Below, piece by piece: positions 26,144 through 33,944 of a stretch of 64,000 nt of DNA. The translations under genes were made by a program, and so were the position numbers. The stretch comes from Streptomyces canus (GTDB lineage Bacteria; Actinomycetota; Actinomycetes; Streptomycetales; Streptomycetaceae). The stretch's first letter is position 1. Each line of letters opens with the position of its first letter. The stretch spans positions 4,960,001 to 5,024,000 of the forward strand of contig NZ_CP107989.1 in assembly GCF_041435015.1 (NCBI RefSeq). The letters run 5' to 3'. The notes under the pieces were generated by a model, which was given only the letters and a program-made list of their open reading frames with translations, ran no database searches and was not told the origin of the DNA.

Positions 26144-27712
26144 ATGCACCTGAGACCAGTCATCACATCCGTCGGCCTCATCGCCGGCACGCTCGTCGCA
26201 CTGTCCGGCACCACAGCCCAGGCCGCCACCACCCGCTACGAGGCCGAGACGGCGCCCGCCACCTGCACCGGAGCCGTCGAGACCGAGTACGCCGGCTACT
26301 CCGGCAGCGGATTCTGCAACGGCACCAACGCCACCGGCGCCTACGCCCAGTTCACCGTGTCCGCACCCGCATCGGGCACGGCGACCCTGAGCGTCCGCTT
26401 CGCCAACGGCACCACCACCGCCCGCCCCGCGGACATCATCGTGAACGGCTCGACGGTCTCGTCGGCGTCCTTCGAGTCCACCGGCACCTGGACCGGCTGG
26501 ACCACGAAGACACTCTCCGTCCCGGTGAACGCGGGCAGCAACACCGTCCGGCTGAACCCGACCAGCGCGAACGGCCTGCCCAACGTCGACTACCTGGACG
26601 CCGAGACGTCCGGCACGACGACCCCGCCGTCGAGCAGCGCCCTGTACGTGTCACCGAGCGGCACCGACGGCGCGGCCGGCACGGTGACCGCCCCGACCAC
26701 CCTCACCTCGGCGATCAGCCGCATCTCCGCCGGCGGCACGATCTACATGCGCGGCGGGACGTACGCCTACTCCTCGACGGTGACCATCCCGGCCGGCAGC
26801 AACGGCACCTCGTCCGCACGCACCACGCTCTCCGCCTACCCTGGCGAGACTCCGGTGCTCAACTTCTCCGCGCAGAGCGAGAGTTCGACCAACCGCGGGA
26901 TCCAGCTCAACGCGAACTACTGGAAGATCTACGGCCTCGTCGTCGAACGCGCCGGGGACAACGGCATCTACGTCGGCGGCAGCAACAACGTCGTCGAGCG
27001 CACGGTGACCCGCTTCAACCGTGACACCGGGCTCCAGCTGGGCCGGATCGCCTCCTCCACCCCGGCGAGCCAGTGGCCCGCCAACAACCTGATCCTGAGC
27101 GCCGAGTCCCACGACAACGCCGACTCCGACGGCGAGGACGCCGACGGCTTCGCCGCGAAGCTCACCACCGGCACCGGGAACGTGTTCCGGTACGCCGTCT
27201 CGCACAACAACATCGACGACGGCTGGGACCTCTACACCAAGACCGACACCGGTGCGATCGGCCCGGTGACCATCGAGTACTCGCTGTCCTACGGCAACGG
27301 CACGCTCAGCGACGGCTCCCAGGCCGGCAACGGCGACCGCAACGGCTACAAACTGGGCGGCGACGACATCGCGGTCAACCACGTGGTGCAGCACAGCGTC
27401 GCCTACGGCAACGGCCATCACGGGTTCACCTACAACAGCAACCCCGGCTCGATGACCATCACGAGCAACGTCTCCGTCGCCAACACCGAGCGCAACTTCA
27501 ACTTCGAGACCGGCACCTCGGTCTTCCGCGGCAACACCTCGTGCAACAGCGGCGGCAACGACCGGTACGCCGGTGACGCCGACGGCTCCAACCAGTTCTG
27601 GTCCGGCACCAACGGCTCCCGCTGCTCCACCTACGCGGGCGCCCTGGGCTGGTCCTTCGCCTCCAACGGCAGCCTGGTCGTGACCTTCGGCGGCAAGCAG
27701 GTCACGCTGTAG
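26144..27712 (+). CDS. Secreted pectate lyase, PL9 family, with N-terminal CBM
   Basis: The 522-residue protein has a signal peptide (SVGLIAGTLVALSGTTAQAA). A carbohydrate-binding module of CBM35/CBM6 type follows (about 30-155, YEAETAPATCTGAVETEYAG to NVDYLDAE), then a short Thr/Ser linker and a right-handed beta-helix (about 165-522). The segments DADGFAAKLTTGTGNVFRYA and NIDDGWDLYTKTDTGAIGPV are the signature of polysaccharide lyase family 9, whose catalytic base is a Lys. It should cleave pectate by beta-elimination outside the cell. AGGGAG precedes the ATG. Confidence 0.92.
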   Translation: MHLRPVITSVGLIAGTLVALSGTTAQAATTRYEAETAPATCTGAVETEYAGYSGSGFCNGTNATGAYAQFTVSAPASGTATLSVRFANGTTTARPADIIVNGSTVSSASFESTGTWTGWTTKTLSVPVNAGSNTVRLNPTSANGLPNVDYLDAETSGTTTPPSSSALYVSPSGTDGAAGTVTAPTTLTSAISRISAGGTIYMRGGTYAYSSTVTIPAGSNGTSSARTTLSAYPGETPVLNFSAQSESSTNRGIQLNANYWKIYGLVVERAGDNGIYVGGSNNVVERTVTRFNRDTGLQLGRIASSTPASQWPANNLILSAESHDNADSDGEDADGFAAKLTTGTGNVFRYAVSHNNIDDGWDLYTKTDTGAIGPVTIEYSLSYGNGTLSDGSQAGNGDRNGYKLGGDDIAVNHVVQHSVAYGNGHHGFTYNSNPGSMTITSNVSVANTERNFNFETGTSVFRGNTSCNSGGNDRYAGDADGSNQFWSGTNGSRCSTYAGALGWSFASNGSLVVTFGGKQVTL

Positions 27713-27718
27713 GACACC

Positions 27719-27753
27719 GAGGGGACCCCGGGATCCGTGCCCGGGGTCCCCTC
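27719..27753. terminator. Bidirectional terminator between convergent genes
   Basis: Perfect 14-bp stem GAGGGGACCCCGGG / CCCGGGGTCCCCTC with a 7-base loop, between the pectate lyase gene and the heme-degrading enzyme gene. Confidence 0.88.
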
Positions 27754-27757
27754 GCCG

Positions 27758-28078
27758 TCACTGCTTGGGCGCCGCCTGCTGGACGACCTCGAAGGTCCAC
27801 AGCGTCGAGCCGGAGGCGGCGGGCCTGGGGCGGCCCTGCTCGCCGCCGCCCCCGTGCGAGGCCTGCGCCATCCCGGACATCCACTTCTGGAAGTCCTCCT
27901 CGCCACGCCAGCGCGTGTAGACGAGGTAGGTGTCGGTGCCCTCGACGGGCCGCAGCAGCTCGAACCACTCGAATCCGTCGGAGTTCTCGACGGTCCCCGC
28001 GCGGGAGGCGAACCGCTTCTCCAGCGTCTCGCGCTGCTCCTCGGGGACCGTGAGTACGTTGATCTTGACGATGCTCAT
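27758..28078 (-). CDS. Heme-degrading monooxygenase, MhuD/IsdG-like
   Basis: This 106-residue ferredoxin-like ABM-fold protein starts MSIVKINVLTVPEEQRETLE. The three residues needed in Mycobacterium tuberculosis MhuD (Asn7, Trp66, His75) fall at exactly the same positions: N7 in VKIN, W66 in EDFQKW, H75 in AQASH. The central ENSDGFEWFELLRPVEGTDT is also close to MhuD. It should cleave heme to release iron in the cytosol. ATG 28078 is preferred over ATG 28087 because family members start MSIVK or similar. No heme-uptake genes are adjacent. Confidence 0.88.
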   Translation of the reverse strand: MSIVKINVLTVPEEQRETLEKRFASRAGTVENSDGFEWFELLRPVEGTDTYLVYTRWRGEEDFQKWMSGMAQASHGGGGEQGRPRPAASGSTLWTFEVVQQAAPKQ

Positions 28079-28114
28079 GGCGCCCATTGTGCGCCAAAGG
28101 GCATCGGAGGGACG

Positions 28115-29113
28115 TCAGCGTGCCGCGGCCCGGGCGGGCACCTCGCCCTTCCCGCCGACGACGGCCGTCTGCATCACGGCGGTGGTGCCGAACAGGGTCT
28201 CGGTCGTGATGCCCCGGTCCGGGTCGGTGACGTAGAAGCGGGAGCCGAGCAGGGCGAGGGTCTCCTTGTCGAAGATCCACTCGTCGCGGGTGGCGAAGCC
28301 GGTGTCGTCGAGGGTGATGGCGATCCCGTGCCGGCCGGCCGCGTCGACGGCGTCGGGGATCTCCCGCACACCGGGCAGTTTCGCGGCCGCCTTGTAGAAG
28401 GCCGCGGCGTTCGCGGGCGGCATGATGGTGCCGCCGATCAGATCGCCGATCAGGGAGAACACCGCCTGGTCCCGTGACTCGCCCTCGGCCGGCCTGGCCT
28501 CCTTGCGGAGCCTGGCGAGCAGGGCGTCGGGGTCGGTGGGCAGCGAGGCCAGCCAGCGGTAGGTGGGGTGGTCGACACCCGCCGGACGGGGATCGGGGGA
28601 CTCGATGGGGAGCATCTGGTCCGGCATGATCGCGTCCTTGCCGCTGGCCTTGATCCACCCGGTGACCCGGAGCGGGCCGGGCTCCTGGGAGGTCCACCGC
28701 TCCTCGGTGTGCAGGGCGCCGAGCCGCACGGGGCCGCTGAAGTCGCCCATGTTCTCGCGCACCAGCGTCCTGACGTACACGAACTGGTAGTCCCGCACCC
28801 GGACCGTGTCGCTGGCCATGGCGGCCGTGGCGATCCGGTTGAGGGTGACGGAGGCGCCGGCCGTGGTCGCGGAGGGGGCGGGCCCGGTCGCCGGGCCACG
28901 GCCGTCCACGGAGAGGGTCACGAGCAGGGCGCCGGCCAGGGCCGCGGAGGCCAGCGGCACCAGTACGGCGGGCCGCAGGAACCGGCTCCGCCGAGGCGTG
29001 ACCGCTGTGTCGTGATCGATCTGCTGCATCAGTACGTCCTTGAAGTGACGGTGGCGCTCCGGCGGGAGGTCCCACTCCGCCGGGGTCGACAACAGCTCCT
29101 CGGCCTCGCTCAT
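28115..29113 (-). CDS. CU044_5270-family membrane protein, probable anti-sigma partner
   Basis: The 332-residue protein has a cytoplasmic N-terminus of about 45 residues, one membrane segment (FLRPAVLVPLASAALAGALL) and a long extracytoplasmic domain (DTVRVRDYQFVYVRTLVREN; WIFDKETLALLGSRFYVTDP). This is the CU044_5270 family, which regularly follows ECF sigma genes. Its ATG overlaps the sigma factor stop by four bases (ATGA), indicating translational coupling. By context it holds the sigma factor inactive until an envelope signal arrives; no zinc-binding HxxxCxxC motif is visible. Confidence 0.85.
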   Translation of the reverse strand: MSEAEELLSTPAEWDLPPERHRHFKDVLMQQIDHDTAVTPRRSRFLRPAVLVPLASAALAGALLVTLSVDGRGPATGPAPSATTAGASVTLNRIATAAMASDTVRVRDYQFVYVRTLVRENMGDFSGPVRLGALHTEERWTSQEPGPLRVTGWIKASGKDAIMPDQMLPIESPDPRPAGVDHPTYRWLASLPTDPDALLARLRKEARPAEGESRDQAVFSLIGDLIGGTIMPPANAAAFYKAAAKLPGVREIPDAVDAAGRHGIAITLDDTGFATRDEWIFDKETLALLGSRFYVTDPDRGITTETLFGTTAVMQTAVVGGKGEVPARAAAR

Positions 29114-29742
29114 CGGGTCTCCTCCCGCAGGAACAGGGCCGCGAGCGCGGCCTCACTCTCCATCTCTCCGTGGACCGCGGGCGGTTCCGTCCCGGTTCGC
29201 CCCTGTTCCTCCCCGCTCAGTCGCGCGAGCCGGGCCCGGGCGCGGGACAGCCGGGAGCGCACCGTGCCGACCGGGACGCCGAGCGCCTCGGCGGCCTGCC
29301 GGTAGTCGAGCCCGGCGGACACGCACAGCGCGAGCACCTCACGGTCCTGCCGTCCGAGCCGGCCCAACGCCCGGTGCACGACGGCCAGTCGGCGGGCGTC
29401 GTCGATCCTGCCCGCCGTCTCCTCGGCGAAGTCCTCGACCGGGCGCGGCTCGGGGCTGCGGGCCAGGAAGGCGAGCCTGCGCCGCAGACCCCGGTTGGCG
29501 TTGTACGCCTTGTGCGTGGCGATGCCGAGCAGCCAGGGCTTGAGCGAGCCGCCCTCCGGCTCCACCGTCTCCCTCGTCCGCCAGGCGGCGAGGAAGGTCT
29601 CGGACATCGCCTCCTCGGCCTCCGCCCAGTTCCCCGTCAGCCGCAGGGCGTGGTTGTGGACCGCCCGCGCGTACCGGTCGTACAACTCCCCGAACGCCGC
29701 CCGGTCCCCGGCCCGAATCCGCGCCCGGTCCGGTTCCGCCAC
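29110..29742 (-). CDS. ECF RNA polymerase sigma factor
   Basis: The 210-residue protein has sigma region 2 (GDRAAFGELYDRYARAVHNH; AEEAMSETFLAAWRTRETVE) and region 4 (LGRQDREVLALCVSAGLDYR; ALGVPVGTVRSRLSRARARL). The GTG at 29742 has GAGGGA seven bases upstream and gives a normal ECF N-terminus (AEPDRARIRAGDRAAF); longer frames upstream are not conserved-looking. It directs transcription of an unknown regulon. It is coupled to the CU044_5270-type partner gene and is probably autoregulated. Confidence 0.92.
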   Translation of the reverse strand: MAEPDRARIRAGDRAAFGELYDRYARAVHNHALRLTGNWAEAEEAMSETFLAAWRTRETVEPEGGSLKPWLLGIATHKAYNANRGLRRRLAFLARSPEPRPVEDFAEETAGRIDDARRLAVVHRALGRLGRQDREVLALCVSAGLDYRQAAEALGVPVGTVRSRLSRARARLARLSGEEQGRTGTEPPAVHGEMESEAALAALFLREETR

Positions 29743-29879
29743 TTCTGTTTCCCTCACACCCGTAACGCTCCGCACCGCGACCCGGAGTTCCTGTGCTCTG
29801 CGCCACACACCTGCCCTGCGACACACGCCGCCGGCATCGCCCCGCACAAGCCTCCCCGCGGAGCGCTTACGCTGCGTCC

Positions 29880-30227
29880 ATGGAGCAGCGAGAGGTCATG
29901 CAGAACGTCGTCGGCATCCTCACCGAGGCACTGGAGATGCGACGGCAGGTCCGCGAACACCCCGACCGGCAGGCCTCGCTGACCGGCGCGATCTCCGCGC
30001 TTCTCGTGGAGACCCTCCCACGGATCCACCTGCCCGCGGACGCCAGTGGCCTCGCGGCGGCGGACGCCGTGGCCGAGGAGCTGGGGCCCGCCATCGCGAG
30101 CATCGCCAACTGCTTCGCGTTCGCCTTCGTGCAACTGGCCGAGGTCCACGACGCGGGCCGCACCGACACCTCCGCGGAGGTGCTGCGGCACATCTCCCTC
30201 CAGTTCGCGGGCGGCGCGCCGAAGTAG
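29880..30227 (+). CDS. Conserved hypothetical protein, mostly helical
   Basis: A 115-residue protein beginning MEQREVMQNVVGILTEALEM. It appears all-helical, with Ala/Leu-rich amphipathic stretches and no transmembrane segment or metal motif. It is divergent from the ECF sigma gene, with about 140 bp between the starts. I do not recognise the family. The codon pattern and isolated position between a sigma factor and a strong terminator support it being a real gene. Confidence 0.65.
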   Translation: MEQREVMQNVVGILTEALEMRRQVREHPDRQASLTGAISALLVETLPRIHLPADASGLAAADAVAEELGPAIASIANCFAFAFVQLAEVHDAGRTDTSAEVLRHISLQFAGGAPK

Positions 30228-30307
30228 CCGCGAGCCCCGTCGACATTTCTGCGGCGCGACGACATCCGATCCGGCACGAGCGACGAACAGCATCAAGGGA
30301 AGCACCG

Positions 30308-30351
30308 GAACGGGCTCCCGGGGCGACGAGGGAGGCGCCGGGAGCCCGTTC
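30308..30351. terminator. Bidirectional terminator
   Basis: Perfect 14-bp stem GAACGGGCTCCCGG / CCGGGAGCCCGTTC between the convergent hypothetical and CPBP-protease genes. Confidence 0.88.
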
Positions 30352-30369
30352 GTGTGCGGTGGGTGCGCG

Positions 30370-31284
30370 TCACCGTGCGGGCAGGCCCAGCCGGCCCCGG
30401 GTCGCGGCCAGCAGGATCAGCGCCGCCGCCGTCGTGCTGAGGAGCAGCGCGTGGGCGAGGTCACCGTCGGACAGCGAGGGGAACATGTCCGACGAGGCGA
30501 TCGAGAAGAAGTTGTTGACGCCGGTGTGCAGCAGCATGACCAGCGGCATGCTCTCGCCGGACTTGTTGAACACCCAGGTCATCACGCAGCTGAACGTGAT
30601 CGTCATCGCGATGAACTCCACCGGCACGGTCCACGCCACATGCGGCCCGCCGCCCCACTCCGTGAGGAACAGCGGCAGGTGCCAGCAGCCCCACAGCGCG
30701 CCGACGAGGAGGGTCGCCTTCAGAGGGCCGTAGCGGCGCTGCATCCGCGGTATCGCGAACTCCCGCCAGCCGGGCTCCTCCGCGAGACCGGTGGTGATCA
30801 TCTGGATGAGCAGTCCGGGGAGAAAGGCGGCGAGGACCATCGCGGGCGGCAGTGCGGGACCGCGGCCGGCCAGCGCGGCCGAGGCGAGGATCAGCGTGGC
30901 CGGCACCGCGAGCAGGACGACCAGGTACCAGCGCCAACCGACCTTGAACTTGGTCATCCTGGCCCGCCAGGTCCGCAGCCCCGCGCGTCCCTCCGTGATC
31001 CCGGTGACCAGCAGGGCCGAGGCGATCGGGCCGAGGTAGGCGCCGGGCAGGACGCCCGTGAGCTGGGTGGCGCCGCCGGAGCCGGGGAAGGCGAAGTGCC
31101 AGACGCCGAGGCCGTTCTCGGAGAGGACGTACGGCGTCCAGGCGGCCCAGCTCAGTGCGAAGGCCAGTGTGAAGAACCAGGTCAGGGGGTTGCGGCGGAT
31201 GCTGCCGCGCAGGCCGCCGGCCGCCTGCGGAGCGGGTCGGTTTTCGGTGCCGGTGTCGGTGCTCACGGGGACTTGGACGCTCAC
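30370..31284 (-). CDS. CPBP-family intramembrane metalloprotease
   Basis: The 304-residue protein has about eight membrane segments and the Abi/CPBP motifs: GLAEEPGWREFAIPRMQRR (EExxxR-type Glu-Glu and Arg), GALWGCWHLPLFLTEW (FxxxH-type His) and LLHTGVNNFFS (HxxxN-type). These ligate the metal of a membrane-embedded peptidase or prenyl-processing enzyme. GTG 31284 has GAAGGG eight bases upstream. A 16-bp palindrome at 31374-31389, shared with the kinase promoter, lies 90 bp upstream, so the neighbouring two-component system probably controls this gene. Confidence 0.9.
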   Translation of the reverse strand: MSVQVPVSTDTGTENRPAPQAAGGLRGSIRRNPLTWFFTLAFALSWAAWTPYVLSENGLGVWHFAFPGSGGATQLTGVLPGAYLGPIASALLVTGITEGRAGLRTWRARMTKFKVGWRWYLVVLLAVPATLILASAALAGRGPALPPAMVLAAFLPGLLIQMITTGLAEEPGWREFAIPRMQRRYGPLKATLLVGALWGCWHLPLFLTEWGGGPHVAWTVPVEFIAMTITFSCVMTWVFNKSGESMPLVMLLHTGVNNFFSIASSDMFPSLSDGDLAHALLLSTTAAALILLAATRGRLGLPAR

Positions 31285-31373
31285 CGCGGATCCCTTCGGA
31301 GGGGGCTGATGTGATGGCTCCAGCACACCAGCGCGGCGCCCTCGGATCATTGCCGCGCACGCCCCGACTCCCG

Positions 31374-31389
31374 GTACAGCAGGCTGTAC
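31374..31389. promoter_or_regulatory. 16-bp palindrome, probable response-regulator site (copy 1)
   Basis: GTACAGCAGGCTGTAC lies upstream of the CPBP-protease gene and just after the response-regulator stop. Its exact reverse complement occurs at 33671-33686 before the kinase gene. Confidence 0.7.
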
Positions 31390-31390
31390 T

Positions 31391-32050
31391 TCAGCGGGCC
31401 CGGCGCGCGTCCTCCAGGTAGCGCAGCACCGCCGCCACCCGCCGGTCCACGTGGTCCGTGGGCGCCAGGTCCAGCTTCGCGAAGATGCTCCGGATGTGCT
31501 TGTGCACGGCCCCGTCGGTCACGAACAGCTTCTCCGCGATGGCGCTGTTGCCCAGCCCCTCGGCCATCAGGGCGAGTACGTCCTTCTCGCGCGGGCTGAG
31601 CCGCTCCAGTCGCGCGTCCTGACGGGACCGCGTGAACAACTGCGCGACGACCTCGGGGTCGATGGCGGTGCCGCCGGACGCCACCCGGCGCAGCGCGTCG
31701 AGGAACTCCTCGACCCGGCCGACCCGTTCCTTGAGCAGATAGCCCAGCCCGCCGACCCCGCCGGTCAGCAGCTCGGTCGCGAAGCTCTGCTCGACGTAGG
31801 CGGACAGCACGAGGACGGCGAGTTCCGGCCTGCGCCGCCGGGCCTCGACGGCCGCGCGGATCCCCTCGTCGGTGTGCGTGGGCGGCATCCGTACGTCGAG
31901 GATGGCCACGTCGGGCTTGTGCGCGTCGATGGCGTCCAGCGCCCCCTCGGCGGTGTCGGCGGTGCCGACCACGTCCAGCCCCTCGGCACGCAGCAGGAGG
32001 GCGAGCCCCTCCCGCAGCAGAGGGTCGTCCTCGGCGATCACGATCCGCAT
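31391..32050 (-). CDS. NarL/LuxR-family response regulator
   Basis: The 219-residue protein has a receiver domain (acidic pocket EDD at 7-9, phosphoacceptor Asp52 in AILDVRMPP, Lys in GYLLKE) and a C-terminal LuxR helix-turn-helix (LSPREKDVLALMAEGLGNSA; FVTDGAVHKHIRSIFAKLDL). Phosphorylation by the upstream kinase should let it dimerise on DNA. Two copies of the same palindrome flank the locus and are its likely targets. It lies 341 bp downstream of the kinase gene, separated by a tract of repeats derived from the kinase 3' end. Confidence 0.94.
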   Translation of the reverse strand: MRIVIAEDDPLLREGLALLLRAEGLDVVGTADTAEGALDAIDAHKPDVAILDVRMPPTHTDEGIRAAVEARRRRPELAVLVLSAYVEQSFATELLTGGVGGLGYLLKERVGRVEEFLDALRRVASGGTAIDPEVVAQLFTRSRQDARLERLSPREKDVLALMAEGLGNSAIAEKLFVTDGAVHKHIRSIFAKLDLAPTDHVDRRVAAVLRYLEDARRAR

Positions 32051-32195
32051 GGCAGGTCCTTCTCCAGGGTCATCGGGCCACCCGACACATTCGCCGGGCG
32101 AACAACGTCCTCACAGGGCCGCGCCACACCGCGCACGGCGGTGCGCACAGTCACAAACAGCCGCTCGGAGCCCCTACCGGCAGCCCCGAACCCCG

Positions 32196-32450
32196 TCACA
32201 CACCGCACGCCGGATCCACCTCCCCAGCCGACGGAGCCCCCAGGCGGGCCAGCCGAGCGAACAGCGTCCTCGCACCCGTCCCGCCACGCCCCGCCGCTCA
32301 CACACCGCACGGCACACCCACCTCCCAGCCGACGGACCCCCAGGCGGGCCCGCCAAGCCCAGGGCGTCACCACACGCGACCGCGCCGCCGGTCACACACC
32401 GCACGGCAGATCCGCCTCCAGTACCGTCGGGCCGCCCGGTGGGCTCGTCA
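32196..32450. repeat. Tandem repeats derived from the 3' end of the kinase gene
   Basis: The sequence TCACACACCGCACG, which contains the kinase stop at 32392, recurs at 32298 and 32196, giving periods of 94 and 102 bp. Each copy continues with a similar segment: CCTCCAG or CCTCCCAG, then a CGACGG/CGTCGG block and GGCGGGCC/GGCCGCCC. The intergenic region 32051-32391 therefore consists largely of degraded copies of the gene end and contains no gene. Confidence 0.8.
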
Positions 32451-33597
32451 GGTGGAGGGTGCCGTCGTGGGCGGCGATGCGGTGGCGGATGCCGGTGAGG
32501 CCGGAGCCGGCGTGCTCGTCGGCGCCGCCCCGGCCGTCGTCCGTGATCCGCAGCAGGAGCCGTGAGCCGGGGGCGCGGACCGTGATCGTGGCCCGGGACG
32601 CCCCGCTGTGCTTGGCGATGTTGGTCAGTGCCTCGGCCACGACGAAGTAGGCGGTCGCCTCGACGGAGGCCGCACACCGCCGCGGCACCTCGACATCGAC
32701 CGTGCAGGGCACCGCGCTCTCCGCCGCGAGCCCGGTGAGCGCCCCGGCCAGCCCCCGGTCCGCGAGCACCGGCGGCAGGATGCTGCGGGAGACGGTCCGC
32801 AGCTCGGCCAGCGCCTGTTCGGCCGCGGACTGGGCCCGTTCCAGGAGTTCGTCGGCCCCGGCCGGATCGCGGGCGACCATGCGGCGGGCGGCCCCGAGCA
32901 GCACGGTCACCGTGACGATCCGGTTCTGGGTGCCGTCGTGCAACGAGCGCTCGATGCGCCGCAGTTCGGTGGCGTGGGCGTCCAGCGCGGCGGCGCGGGT
33001 GGCGGTCAGCTCGGCGACGCGCAGGGAGAGATCCGCGTCCGGACCGGCCGACAGGAGCCGGCGCCCCGGGTTCGCCTGGAGCCGTGCCATGCCGGGCGTG
33101 AGCCCCAGCATGATGGCGATCCAGCCCACGCCGAGCAGGCACACGGCCAGGGCGTCCGGCCAGGAGTGCGCGACGCCGACCCCGATGGACGTGGCGGTCG
33201 CGTCCTTCGGGGTGAGCCGCCAGTACAGCGGAAACGCGGCGTCCCGTACGGCGAGCACCGGCAGGACGAAGCCCAGCAGCCCCAGCGGCAGGCCCAGGGC
33301 CAGATGCCGGACCAGCCACAGCAGTTCACGCCGGGTCGTGGGGTCGGCGAGGGCGGCCCACAGCCGCGTCGGCGGGGGCGCGGGGGCAATGACCTCGGGG
33401 CCCCACCGCGCGAGCCGGACGCGTTCCATGCCGGCCAGGGCGTGCAGCACGCGTACCCCGCCGGGCGCCAGCACCAGCCACAGCAGCACGAACGGCGCCA
33501 GGACGGCCGTACCGAGTCCGGAGACCAGCTGGCCGAGCGCGGCGGCCGCGGTCGTGGCGGTCCCCACGGCAAGGCGCTTGACGTCGGCGGTGGCCAT
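32392..33597 (-). CDS. NarL-type sensor histidine kinase
   Basis: The 401-residue protein has about four membrane segments with an N-terminal sensor-like region. The H box is LRRIERSLHDGTQNRIVTVT, the N box VVAEALTNIAKHSGA and the G box TDDGRGGADEHAGSGLTGIR. It should autophosphorylate and pass phosphate to the response regulator encoded downstream. ATG 33597 has AGAGGGGG upstream. The promoter region carries the shared 16-bp palindrome 74 bp before the start. Its last codons have been copied in tandem into the downstream spacer. Confidence 0.93.
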   Translation of the reverse strand: MATADVKRLAVGTATTAAAALGQLVSGLGTAVLAPFVLLWLVLAPGGVRVLHALAGMERVRLARWGPEVIAPAPPPTRLWAALADPTTRRELLWLVRHLALGLPLGLLGFVLPVLAVRDAAFPLYWRLTPKDATATSIGVGVAHSWPDALAVCLLGVGWIAIMLGLTPGMARLQANPGRRLLSAGPDADLSLRVAELTATRAAALDAHATELRRIERSLHDGTQNRIVTVTVLLGAARRMVARDPAGADELLERAQSAAEQALAELRTVSRSILPPVLADRGLAGALTGLAAESAVPCTVDVEVPRRCAASVEATAYFVVAEALTNIAKHSGASRATITVRAPGSRLLLRITDDGRGGADEHAGSGLTGIRHRIAAHDGTLHLTSPPGGPTVLEADLPCGV

Positions 33598-33670
33598 CCG
33601 AACCCCCTCTGGCTGGAGGACAACGACCCTAGGCGGAAAAGGAGTTCGGATCACGGCCGGGAGCCGGAAA

Positions 33671-33686
33671 GTACAGCCTGCTGTAC
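33671..33686. promoter_or_regulatory. 16-bp palindrome, probable response-regulator site (copy 2)
   Basis: GTACAGCCTGCTGTAC lies between the kinase gene and the divergent 52-codon gene. It is the exact reverse complement of the copy at 31374-31389, and the identity continues for three bases on one side. Confidence 0.7.
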
Positions 33687-33778
33687 CCCGGACCGGGCGG
33701 ACCGCTGGATCGGCCGGACCGGGCTCCGCCTCGTAGCGTCGTCACCACCGAGAACACCCGAGCCACTTGGAGTACCCC

Positions 33779-33937
33779 GTGAACCTTCTTCTCTGGCCCC
33801 TGCTCGTCCTCAGCGTGCTCGGCAACGCGGTGGCGTCCTTCACCCCCGCCGACACCGCGGTGCACCTGGCCTTCGGCACGGTCACCGCGCTGACGGCCAC
33901 CGCCCTTGTCGTACGACGACTGCGCACCGGCCCCTGA
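33779..33937 (+). CDS. Small two-helix membrane protein
   Basis: The 52-residue frame starts with GTG and encodes two hydrophobic helices (LLLWPLLVLSVLGNAVASF and LAFGTVTALTATALVVRR) joined by TPADTAVH and ending in a basic tail. It is divergent from the histidine kinase, with the shared palindrome between them, so it may belong to the same regulon. There is no clear family. Short size and a weak Shine-Dalgarno sequence lower the certainty, but codon use is typical for the genome. Confidence 0.6.
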   Translation: MNLLLWPLLVLSVLGNAVASFTPADTAVHLAFGTVTALTATALVVRRLRTGP

Positions 33938-33944
33938 GCAACGC

